The notes under the pieces are model-generated. The model was not told where the DNA came from. It was given only the letters and a program-made list of their open reading frames with translations, and made no database searches. Position numbers and translations under genes: made by a program. A stretch of 64,000 nucleotides of DNA from Ornithinimicrobium sp. F0845 (GTDB lineage Bacteria > Actinomycetota > Actinomycetes > Actinomycetales > Dermatophilaceae): the NCBI RefSeq assembly GCF_023015765.1, contig NZ_JALKAL010000018.1, positions 1 through 64,000 of the forward strand, read 5' to 3'. Each line of letters begins with the position of its first letter. Positions within the stretch are counted from its first letter, which is position 1. Below, one piece after another: positions 10,461 through 17,014 of this stretch.

Positions 10461-10757
10461 CCCCGCCCACCGACCCCTCGTTGGCAGCTGGCATGGGCAC
10501 GTGCCTGGTTTCTACCCACGAAGTCGCCAGACCACGGGTAGATCCCGTGCACGTGCCCCCGCCCACCAACCCCTCGTGGGCGGCTGGCATGGGCACGTGC
10601 CTGGTTTCTACCCACGAAGTCGCCAGACCACGGGTAGATCCCGTGCACGTGCCCCGGCTGCCCCCGCCCACCGACCCCTCGTTGGCAGCTGGCATGGGCA
10701 CGTGCCCGGTTTCTACCCACGAAGCCACCAGACCACGGGTAGAACCCGTGCACGTGC
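10461..10757. repeat. Three tandem copies of a ~96-bp unit containing a 62-bp palindromic element
   Basis: Units at 10461-10557, 10557-10653 and 10662-10757 share the flank CCCCGCCCACC.ACCCCTCGT and a 62-bp imperfect palindrome. The palindrome begins GGCACGTGC and ends GCACGTGCC, with internal arms TCTACCCACG and CGGGTAGA. A fourth copy lies at 11813-11874 in the opposite orientation on the other side of the 10857 gene. An open frame through the repeats on the minus strand encodes only repeated peptide and is not a gene. The rest of 10352-10856 holds no other feature. Confidence 0.85.
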
Positions 10758-10856
10758 CCCGGTCAATCCGAAGGTGGACGGGCACGCCCGACCGCGAAGT
10801 GGGCCGCACTGTGGATAACCTCCGTCGCCGATTCCTGGATTCAGCACACTGCAAGC

Positions 10857-11767
10857 ATGGACCTCGACACACGCAGACCGTTTCGCTGGCGTGACGGGCG
10901 GCGTGCCGGCCTGTCAAACAACAAGCTCAACTCTGCGGCCTTCCGCAAGCTCGCCCGCGGCATATACATCAGCAGCGAGGTCACGGTCGACGCCCTCATT
11001 GAGGCGCAAGCTGCCGTCCTGGTGGCCGGCGCACAGGGCTTTACCTCCCACCACACGCGGCCCGCCTGTACCGCACAGTCGTGCCGGACGATCCGCGACT
11101 TCGCGCCAGTGTTCCGCCCGGTCGCCGACGGTCAGACAACCCTGATGTGGCGGTTCACCGGTCCAGGAGGAAGCCCGTGACCTTCCGCGGCGTCACCATC
11201 ACGAGCCCGGTCGACACCTTCCTCGACCTCGCCTGTCATCTCGGTCTCGTGGACCTGGTGGTGTTGGGCGACTCCCTCGTCAAGCGGGGCCGCACCACAC
11301 CCGAGAAGCTCGTCGCTGCGGCAGCCGCTGCGAGCGGATGTGGCTCCCGGCTCGCCCGCCGCGCTGCTTCCTTGGTGCGAGCCGGTGTGGACTCCCCCAT
11401 GGAGACTCGGTCTCGCATGCTACGGGTTCTGAGCGGGCTGCCCGAGCTCGAGACCGACATCCGCTTCTACGACCCGGTGACCCACGCGCTCACCAGGCGC
11501 CTCGACGCCGGGGATCGGGTCACCCGCACGGCGGTCGAGTACGACGGAAGGCAGCACGTCCAGAGAGAACAGCAGTGGGAGTCCGACATCGCGCGACGCG
11601 AGGAGTTCGACGATGAAGAGTGGCGCATCGTCACGCTGATCAGCAAGGACATCTACACCACCCCTGGCAACACGGTGCGTCAACTGGAGCGTGTCCTGCG
11701 GAAACGGGGACTGAAGTTCGGTCCGCTCAAGGACGAGTGGCGTCTGCATTTCCGCGACCGCTCCTGA
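10857..11767 (+). pseudogene. AbiEi-antitoxin-like / DUF559 endonuclease-domain protein, frameshifted
   Basis: The N-terminal half (from ATG 10857, MDLDTRRPFRWRDGRRAG) and the C-terminal half (to 11767) lie in different frames. Reading SHHT then AARLYRTVVPDDPRL restores the typical continuous protein, so one base appears missing near 11056. The N-terminus resembles the AbiEi-type winged-helix region. The C-terminus has the Vsr/PD-(D/E)XK-like core AVEYDGRQH...WESDIARREEFDDEEWRIVTLISKDIY seen in many actinobacterial DUF559 proteins. Such genes are usually intact at about 290-310 aa; a sequencing error is possible. Copies of a palindromic element flank it. Confidence 0.75.
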
Positions 11768-11812
11768 GACGACCGCCGGGCCTACGCTTCGGCCCGGTCC
11801 CGCCTGGACCGA

Positions 11813-11874
11813 GGCACGTGCACGGGAACCACCCATCCCGCCGCCGAGTCGTGGGTAGTTCCCGGTCACGTGCC
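11813..11874. repeat. 62-bp palindromic element, inverted fourth copy
   Basis: This element starts GGCACGTGCACGGGAA and ends GGTCACGTGCC, with arms ACCACCCA and TGGGTAGT. It matches the reverse complement of the three copies at 10496-10757 in length (62 bp), ends and arm positions. It lies between the nuclease pseudogene and the rRNA methylase stop. Confidence 0.8.
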
Positions 11875-11894
11875 TGACGTTGACCGGCAGCGAA

Positions 11895-12809
11895 TCATGA
11901 ACGGGCCGCGGATGCCGAGGCGTGCAGGCAGACGGTGGCGGCCATCGCGAGGTTGAGGGACTCCGCGCGGACGATCGGGATCGACACCACCTCATCGCAC
12001 AGGTCGCGGACCTCCGGCTCCAGTCCCCAGGCCTCGTTCCCCATCACCCAGGCGTGCGGGACCGACAGGTCGACGTCAGGCAGGGACGTCTCGCCGGAAC
12101 CATCAGCTGCGAAGAGTCGTAGGCCAGCGTCCCGGCAGGCAGCCAGGAGTTCCGGCACCGGCGTCCCAACGCTCACCGGCAGGTGGAACAGCGACCCCAC
12201 GGTGGAGCGCACGACCTTCGGGTTGTAGACATCGACGCTCGCGTCGCTGACCAGCACGGCGGCGGAACCGAAGGCGTCGGCGGCGCGCAACACGGTGCCG
12301 GCGTTCCCCGGGTCGCGCACATTGGTGAGCACGACGACGAAGGGGTGGCTGGCAGTCGCTCCGGTCGAGCCGCTCTTGTCGGCGTTCGCAGAACCCGCAC
12401 GGGACACGGCCGCCAGCGCCTCCGCGAGGGGCACGTCGGTAGGAGTGGCGACGGCGATCATCCCCTGCGGGTGCGGGGTGTCGGTCATCGCTGCCAGCAC
12501 CTCGTCGGTGCACAGCCGGACCCGTAGCCCTCCGTCACCGCGCCCGGGCCCGGGTCCCGGCCCGCCGTCGCCACCCGAGGCGAGATCTTCGGCGAGGGCC
12601 ACGATGTCGGTATGCCGTGCGGCGGCAGGGTGGGTGAGGTACAGATCGAGGGCGGCCGGCGCGGCATACTGCAGCAGCTCACGGACGGCCTGGGGACCCT
12701 CGACGACAAACTTGCGCTGCCGCTCACGGACAGCACGACGGCCCAGGGACCGGACCGACCGGACCCGCTCGCTGCGAGGGTTGCTCAGCAGCGGCAGGTC
12801 GGTGGTCAC
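11895..12809 (-). CDS. TrmH/SpoU-family RNA 2'-O-methyltransferase
   Basis: A 304-aa SPOUT methyltransferase. An N-terminal substrate-binding domain (FVVEGPQAVRELLQ) precedes the SpoU knot with its three motifs: VLTNVRDPGNAGTVLRAADAFG, AWVMGNEAWGLEPEV and VSIPIVRAESLNLAMAATVCL. Such enzymes methylate ribose 2'-OH in tRNA or 23S rRNA using SAM; the target is not predictable here. A Gly/Pro-rich linker (GGDGGPGPGPGRGDGG) separates the domains. It begins with GTG 32 nt after rplT and probably belongs to the infC-rpmI-rplT operon, the usual actinobacterial arrangement. Confidence 0.9.
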   Translation of the reverse strand: MTTDLPLLSNPRSERVRSVRSLGRRAVRERQRKFVVEGPQAVRELLQYAAPAALDLYLTHPAAARHTDIVALAEDLASGGDGGPGPGPGRGDGGLRVRLCTDEVLAAMTDTPHPQGMIAVATPTDVPLAEALAAVSRAGSANADKSGSTGATASHPFVVVLTNVRDPGNAGTVLRAADAFGSAAVLVSDASVDVYNPKVVRSTVGSLFHLPVSVGTPVPELLAACRDAGLRLFAADGSGETSLPDVDLSVPHAWVMGNEAWGLEPEVRDLCDEVVSIPIVRAESLNLAMAATVCLHASASAARS

Positions 12810-12841
12810 AGTGCCCTGGGCCGTCGGGATGCTGCGGTGGC

Positions 12842-13237
12842 TCAGGCGGCAGACGTGTCGTCGGCCTTGGCGTCGGCCTGCGCCGGGACGTTGGCCTTGG
12901 CGATCTCGACGAGCTGCGCGAAGGCGGCCTCGTCGTGCACGGCCAGCTCGGCCAGCATGCGGCGGTCGACCTCGATCTCCGCGGCCTTCAGGCCCTGGAT
13001 GAACCGGTTGTAGGTCATGCCGTTGGCGCGGGCCGCGGCGTTGATGCGCTGGATCCAGAGGCGACGGAAGTCACCCTTGCGGGCGCGACGGTCGCGGTAG
13101 CTGTAGACCAGCGAGTGGGTGACCTGCTCCTTGGCCTTGCGGTAGAGGCGGGACCGCTGGCCCCGGTAGCCGCTGGCGCGCTCGAGGGTAACCCGGCGCT
13201 TCTTGTGGGCGTTGACCGCCCGCTTCACGCGTGCCAC
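12842..13237 (-). CDS. rplT: 50S ribosomal protein L20
   Basis: A 131-aa L20, [26 protein letters not shown], with the conserved basic N-terminal extension and globular RNA-binding domain needed for early 50S assembly. A C-terminal tail rich in Ala/Asp follows the conserved core, common in actinobacteria. The start is GTG with a strong AAAGGAG Shine-Dalgarno. Third gene of the infC-rpmI-rplT operon. Confidence 0.97.
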   Translation of the reverse strand: MARVKRAVNAHKKRRVTLERASGYRGQRSRLYRKAKEQVTHSLVYSYRDRRARKGDFRRLWIQRINAAARANGMTYNRFIQGLKAAEIEVDRRMLAELAVHDEAAFAQLVEIAKANVPAQADAKADDTSAA

Positions 13238-13269
13238 GTGAGTACTCCTTTAGTTGATGGGTGCTGGGC

Positions 13270-13464
13270 TCAGCGGCCGAGCAGCTTCTTGGCGGTCTTC
13301 TCGTCCGGCCCGGACAGGACCTTGTCGTTGGCCAGGCGGCGGGCCGCGGTGGCGGTGCGCTCCTGGAACTTGTGGACGTGGCGGGCGCGCTGGTGCATGA
13401 TCTTGCCCGTCCCGGTGACCCGGAAGCGCTTCTTGGCGCCGCTGTGCGTCTTCATCTTCGGCAT
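13270..13464 (-). CDS. rpmI: 50S ribosomal protein L35
   Basis: A 64-aa L35, MPKMKTHSGAKKRFRVTGTG, with the usual highly basic sequence. The ATG at 13464 is preceded by GAGGAG at 8-nt spacing; a longer upstream extension in the same frame is not L35. It lies between infC and rplT in the conserved translation operon. Confidence 0.97.
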   Translation of the reverse strand: MPKMKTHSGAKKRFRVTGTGKIMHQRARHVHKFQERTATAARRLANDKVLSGPDEKTAKKLLGR

Positions 13465-13537
13465 GTGCCGATCTCCTCGTTGCGTCATTGCGGCTCGGTC
13501 GAGCCGCGTTCCTGCGTGGAAAACTGTGGTGCCGGCC

Positions 13538-14155
13538 TCAGCTGGCTGTGCTGTCGACCTCGGGGCTGGACTCCGCATTCGGCTCGGTGTCCTCAGCCTG
13601 CTGCCGGGCGGCCTTCTCGGCGCGCTTCTCGTTGCGCACGGCGGTCTTCTTCTTGGCCGGCCCGAGGACCATCACCATGTTGCGACCGTCCTGCTTGGGG
13701 GCGCTCTCGACGAAGCCCAGCTCGGCCACGTCCTCGGCCAGCTTCTGCAACAGGCGGAAGCCCAGCTCGGGGCGCGACTGCTCGCGACCGCGGAACATGA
13801 TCGTCACCTTGACCTTGTCGCCACCCTTGAGGAAGCGCACGACGTGACCCTTCTTGGTCTCGTAGTCGTGGCTGTCGATCTTCGGGCGGAGCTTGATCTC
13901 CTTGATGATCGTGTTGACCTGGTTCTTCCGCGCCTCACGGGCCTTCACGGCGGCTTCGTACTTGTACTTGCCGAAGTCCATGAGCTTGGCGACCGGTGGG
14001 CGCGCCATGGGAGCCACCTCAACCAGGTCGAGATCGGCTTCGGCGGCCAGGCGCAGCGCGTCCTCGACGCGCACGATCCCGACCTGCTCACCGTTAGGGC
14101 CAACCAACCGCACTTCCGGGACCCGGATGCGGTCGTTGATTCGAGGCTCGCTGAT
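13538..14155 (-). CDS. infC: Translation initiation factor IF-3 (AUC start codon)
   Basis: IF-3 binds the 30S subunit and polices start-codon choice. Conserved N-domain ([28 protein letters not shown]) and C-domain ([42 protein letters not shown]) are present, with an Ala/Glu-rich C-terminal tail. The conserved N-terminus begins at an ATC codon (14155-14153), 6 nt after AAGGAG. No ATG, GTG or TTG lies in the right place; the first GTG (14113) would delete 14 conserved residues. Use of AUU/AUC for infC is known in other bacteria and allows IF-3 to repress its own translation. Length 205 aa. Confidence 0.93.
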   Translation of the reverse strand: MSEPRINDRIRVPEVRLVGPNGEQVGIVRVEDALRLAAEADLDLVEVAPMARPPVAKLMDFGKYKYEAAVKAREARKNQVNTIIKEIKLRPKIDSHDYETKKGHVVRFLKGGDKVKVTIMFRGREQSRPELGFRLLQKLAEDVAELGFVESAPKQDGRNMVMVLGPAKKKTAVRNEKRAEKAARQQAEDTEPNAESSPEVDSTAS

Positions 14156-14200
14156 TGCCTACTCCTTCTTCTCTGTCAGTGGACACCCCCGGACGAGAAG

Positions 14201-14359
14201 AGGCCCCTCGCACGGGTGCACGAGAGGCCTGGAGTTCCGCACGATCATGGAGTATGCCGACGGGTTGCGTCGGCAGCCACCCCACCCTCACGGGCGGCGG
14301 ACCTAGTAACCCGGCAACCTGCTGGTCGACGCGGGTGGAAGCTCAGGGCCTCTCTTGCA
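14201..14359 (-). promoter_or_regulatory. infC operon leader with mutually exclusive hairpins (putative attenuator)
   Basis: On the minus strand, segment A TGCAAGAGAGGCCCT (14359-14345), segment B AGGCCTCTCGTGCA (14230-14217) and segment C GTGCGAGGGGCCT (14213-14201) are present. B pairs with C as a tight hairpin about 45 nt upstream of infC. A can instead pair with B nearly perfectly. This is a classical attenuation layout, though the run after C is CTTCTC rather than a pure U tract. The structure is seen in sequence; the regulation is inferred. Confidence 0.5.
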
Positions 14360-14408
14360 CGATGTCCCTTGGTGCTGCTGCACGCGTGCACCGGCTCCTC
14401 AGAACATC

Positions 14409-14420
14409 TGGATTAATCCA
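14409..14420. promoter_or_regulatory. 12-bp palindrome TGGATTAATCCA upstream of the infC leader
   Basis: A perfect 12-bp palindrome lies in an AT-richer patch that also holds a TAACAT -10-like hexamer (14425-14420, minus). This is the most promoter-like stretch upstream of the infC leader. No convincing -35 is seen. From here to 14530 nothing else is recognisable. Confidence 0.3.
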
Positions 14421-14530
14421 TGTTAACAGGGTCACCCCCCTGCCTTCGAATCACATCCACAACCTCGCCCGCGCTACAGCACCGCCGCGGTGTGTGGGGG
14501 CACTTCGGGACGTCGGCAGCCAGCTGACGC

Positions 14531-14597
14531 GATGAGGACGGTATGTCGATCACTCAGCAGACGCGATGGGTCAGTATGGATGAGGTCAGTATGTCGG
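14531..14597. repeat. Degenerate repeats beside the sseB-like stop
   Basis: Partial copies of GACGCGATG and GGTCAGTATG/GGTATGTCG recur within about 65 nt (GACGCGATGAGGACGGTATG, then GACGCGATGGGTCAGTATG, then GAGGTCAGTATGTCGGTCAG). They look like a decayed tandem duplication just downstream of the sseB-like gene. No gene is present. Confidence 0.5.
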
Positions 14598-15509
14598 TCA
14601 GCCGGCAGCCACGCTGAACGCCAGCGCGTCGATGCGCGCCCGCACCTCGCCGTCCAGGGCGATCCGCTCACCGATGCGCCTGGCCAGCTGCTGCAGGTCC
14701 TCCGGACCGAGACCCGGTCGGAGCCGGAGCTCGATGCGCAGGGCACCCTGGGGACCGCCGGCCAGGTCGACGCCGAGCACGGAGGGCTCCTCGGCCACCG
14801 CAGCCTCGACGCCCGCCCGCACCTGGGGGTCCCGGTGGGGCGGGAGCCACGGCCGGTCCATCGCCAGCGCCCACACCATCGAGCCGCGCAAGGTCGCAGA
14901 GGTGGGTGCCCCGACGTCGAGCACGATCTCGTGGCACCCCTCCTGCACCGCGGCCTGAGCGGCGCGCGAGGCGGTGACCGGCACCGGACGCGCGGAAGCG
15001 TCCCAGTCGGCGAGGGTCTGCAGGCTGCTGAAGGCGGGCAGGGCACGGTGCCCGTCCGGGGCGACAAGCGTGACAGCGGCCATGTCGCTCGAAGCGTCGC
15101 TGACGAGCCCGTCAACCTCGACGGTCTCTCCGGCGACGGCGACCACCGGGACCAGCAGCCTGGCCCTCGCGACCAGGGACACCAGGTGGGCGTCGGCGTC
15201 GAAGGCTGCCTCGGTGTCGGCGGATGTGGGGTCGTGCGGAGCTGAGCCCGTGGACGCCGCCGTCGCAGAGTGGGCGGCGAGTGCCGCGAGAAGTTCTGGG
15301 GCGGCCTCGCCGGTGTCACCGTCGAAGCCGGTGCTGGTCAGCTGGCGACCGGCCCACGGGGTGCCGCCCGTGTCGTGGCCGGCTGACGGGTCGTGCTCCT
15401 GGAAGCGCCGTCGAATCCGCTCTGCCGGGTCCTGCCCGTTCGTGCCCAGCTCGGCCGCGTCCTGCCCGTTCGGGCCCAGGCCGGCCGGGTCCCGTCCACG
15501 GTCAGTCAT
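14598..15509 (-). CDS. SseB-family protein
   Basis: A 303-aa protein. An N-terminal disordered region with near-repeats (GPNGQDAAELGTNGQDPAE) precedes an SseB-type N-terminal domain (about residues 95-190, PVVAVAGETVEVDGLVSDASSDMAAVTLVAPDGHRALPAFSS) and a C-terminal domain. SseB-like proteins are common in this locus in actinobacteria, but their biochemical role is unclear. The ATG at 15509 overlaps the priA stop as ATGA; an upstream extension in the same frame would run inside priA. Third gene of the hyp-priA-sseB operon. Confidence 0.75.
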   Translation of the reverse strand: MTDRGRDPAGLGPNGQDAAELGTNGQDPAERIRRRFQEHDPSAGHDTGGTPWAGRQLTSTGFDGDTGEAAPELLAALAAHSATAASTGSAPHDPTSADTEAAFDADAHLVSLVARARLLVPVVAVAGETVEVDGLVSDASSDMAAVTLVAPDGHRALPAFSSLQTLADWDASARPVPVTASRAAQAAVQEGCHEIVLDVGAPTSATLRGSMVWALAMDRPWLPPHRDPQVRAGVEAAVAEEPSVLGVDLAGGPQGALRIELRLRPGLGPEDLQQLARRIGERIALDGEVRARIDALAFSVAAG

Positions 15510-16249
15510 CGTCCCTCCCCTCGTGCCACGGCGAGCGCCTCGCCCAAGGTGAACGCCCCGTGGTAGAGCGCCGCACCGAGCACGACCCCGCGGACCCCGA
15601 CCTCGGCGAGCGTGCACAGCCGGCGCAGGTCATCGAGTGAGGCGACTCCCCCGGACGCGATCACCTGGCCGTCGACCCGCTCGGCGACGTGCCGGAACAG
15701 GTCGATGTCGGCGCCGTGCAGGCTGCCGTCCCGGGTGGCATCGGCCACGATATAGGTCCGGCAGCCCGTCCGGTCCAGGTCCGCCAGCACGTCGTCGAGC
15801 GGTCCCAGGCGCACCTCGGTGCCGCGCGCCACGACCTCACCGGCCCGCACGTCGACTCCCACGGCGATCCGGTCGCCGTGCTCGCGCACAGTCGCGGCCA
15901 CCCACTCCCGGTCCCGCAGCGAGGTGCTGGCCAGGTTGACCCGGGCGGCCCCGGACGCCAGGGCCCGCCGCAGGGAGTCCTCGTCGTCGATACCCCCGGA
16001 CACCTGCACCGGCACCGGCTGGGCCGCCACCAGCTCGGTGATCAGGTCCGCGTTGTCGCCCCGCCGGAAGGCCCGGTCGAGGTCGACGAGGTGAATCCAC
16101 TCGGCACCGTCGGCCACCCAGGACGCGGCCAGGATGGCGGGATCATCATCGGCGTCTCCCACCACCTGGCTGGCCCGACCTCCTGCGATATCGACGGCCG
16201 CCAGCAGCGTCAGCGAACGGGTCGGGCTCGGCACCCGGAGTGGAGTCAC
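15506..16249 (-). CDS. priA: Phosphoribosyl isomerase A (HisA/PriA)
   Basis: A 247-aa (beta/alpha)8 barrel that isomerises ProFAR in histidine synthesis. In actinobacteria the PriA form also does the TrpF reaction of tryptophan synthesis. Catalytic Asp residues lie in LLAAVDIAGG and in YIVADATRDGSLHGAD; phosphate-binding loops are QVSGGIDDE and IASGGVASLDDL. GTG start overlapping the upstream hypothetical gene as GTGA. No hisH or hisF is adjacent in this window, unlike the usual his cluster, so bifunctionality is inferred from taxonomy, not shown. Confidence 0.92.
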   Translation of the reverse strand: MTPLRVPSPTRSLTLLAAVDIAGGRASQVVGDADDDPAILAASWVADGAEWIHLVDLDRAFRRGDNADLITELVAAQPVPVQVSGGIDDEDSLRRALASGAARVNLASTSLRDREWVAATVREHGDRIAVGVDVRAGEVVARGTEVRLGPLDDVLADLDRTGCRTYIVADATRDGSLHGADIDLFRHVAERVDGQVIASGGVASLDDLRRLCTLAEVGVRGVVLGAALYHGAFTLGEALAVARGEGR

Positions 16250-16875
16250 GCCTCCAGCTCCTGCCTCAGCCGCACGGCGTCCTTCACCGCGTCGTTGAAG
16301 TAGCCGATCTCCTTGGGTGCCGGCAGCACCGAGACGGCGTCAGGCAGGTCTTCCGCGCCGGCGGGGTCGATGAGCGTCCGCGCACCCGGCAGCTCCAGGA
16401 CGGAGACCACCGCTGCGAGCAGGCGGTCGGGCTGGACGTAGAGCTCGCGCAGGATCTCCACGAGCTCGGCGCGGTTGCCACCGCCGGCCACCCGCTGGAT
16501 CGTCACCGGTCCGGCGACCGTCAGCCCCGGCGGGGAGACGATGCCTCGCTCCGGCTCCCACACGACATACCGGATCCCGCCGCGTCCCTTGGTCTGGACG
16601 GTGATGATCGCGCGGCCGTCGACGACCCAGAAACCGAGAGCCGGACCAAGTTTGCGTGGGATGGGGCGGCTGGCGGTGACCATCGATCCGTCGGCGTACG
16701 GCGGGTCGGCAAAGGATCGCCCCTCCGGGAAGACGGCGGTCCAGCCGTCCATCGGCACAACGGTCGCGGGGACCACACCCTTGCGGAGCCAGGCACTCAC
16801 CTCGGCCACGGAGCCGCGCAGAAGGAGCAACCCCGCCGGGTCGTCCCCGACGTCGGGGCGGGGACTGGTGCTCAC
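16246..16875 (-). CDS. Conserved hypothetical protein upstream of priA
   Basis: A 209-aa soluble protein, MSTSPRPDVGDDPAGLLLLRGSVAEVSAWLRKG, without signal peptide or membrane segment. I do not recognise a domain. It is mostly beta-rich (GMVTASRP, LGFWVVDGRAIITVQTKGRGGIRYVVWEPERG) with an amphipathic C-terminal half. GTGA coupling to priA and a leaderless promoter in front make it the first gene of the hyp-priA-sseB operon. Its position beside priA suggests a conserved actinobacterial locus rather than a mobile gene. Confidence 0.75.
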   Translation of the reverse strand: MSTSPRPDVGDDPAGLLLLRGSVAEVSAWLRKGVVPATVVPMDGWTAVFPEGRSFADPPYADGSMVTASRPIPRKLGPALGFWVVDGRAIITVQTKGRGGIRYVVWEPERGIVSPPGLTVAGPVTIQRVAGGGNRAELVEILRELYVQPDRLLAAVVSVLELPGARTLIDPAGAEDLPDAVSVLPAPKEIGYFNDAVKDAVRLRQELEA

Positions 16876-16881
16876 ACAGTC

Positions 16882-16887
16882 ATCCTA
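16882..16887 (-). promoter_or_regulatory. Leaderless promoter of hyp-priA-sseB (-10 TAGGAT)
   Basis: TAGGAT ends 6 nt before the GTG start at 16875, consistent with transcription beginning at the start codon. It supports this GTG as the true start. Confidence 0.5.
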
Positions 16888-16924
16888 CGAAGTTAGAGGG
16901 CACAAGCAGCGCTGCGACGCGGGG

Positions 16925-16945
16925 ACGGCTAGCCCCGGCTAGCCC
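16925..16945. other. Small GGCTAGCC double palindrome in glnE 3' gap
   Basis: The sequence GGCTAGCCCCGGCTAGCC can fold into a short GC-rich hairpin between the glnE stop and the priA-operon promoter. It may limit read-through from glnE, but no U tract follows. The remaining bases of the 139-nt gap hold nothing recognisable. Confidence 0.35.
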
Positions 16946-17014
16946 GGAGGGAACAGGATGTCCTGTGACGGAACGCTTTCAGCTTCGGACAGGAGGCATA
17001 GCAGCAGCGGCGAA

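Noticed and set aside
10461-10757. Possible CRISPR array
   Set aside because: Only three units of ~96 bp that repeat almost entirely, with no unique spacers of constant length and no cas genes; they are palindromic tandem repeats.
10312-10917. Minus-strand frame of about 200 codons
   Set aside because: It encodes the tandem repeats in translation (repeated TCTGSTRGLATSWVE) and has no conserved start or domain.
12935-14416. Long plus-strand frame over rplT-rpmI-infC
   Set aside because: Antisense shadow of three conserved translation genes.
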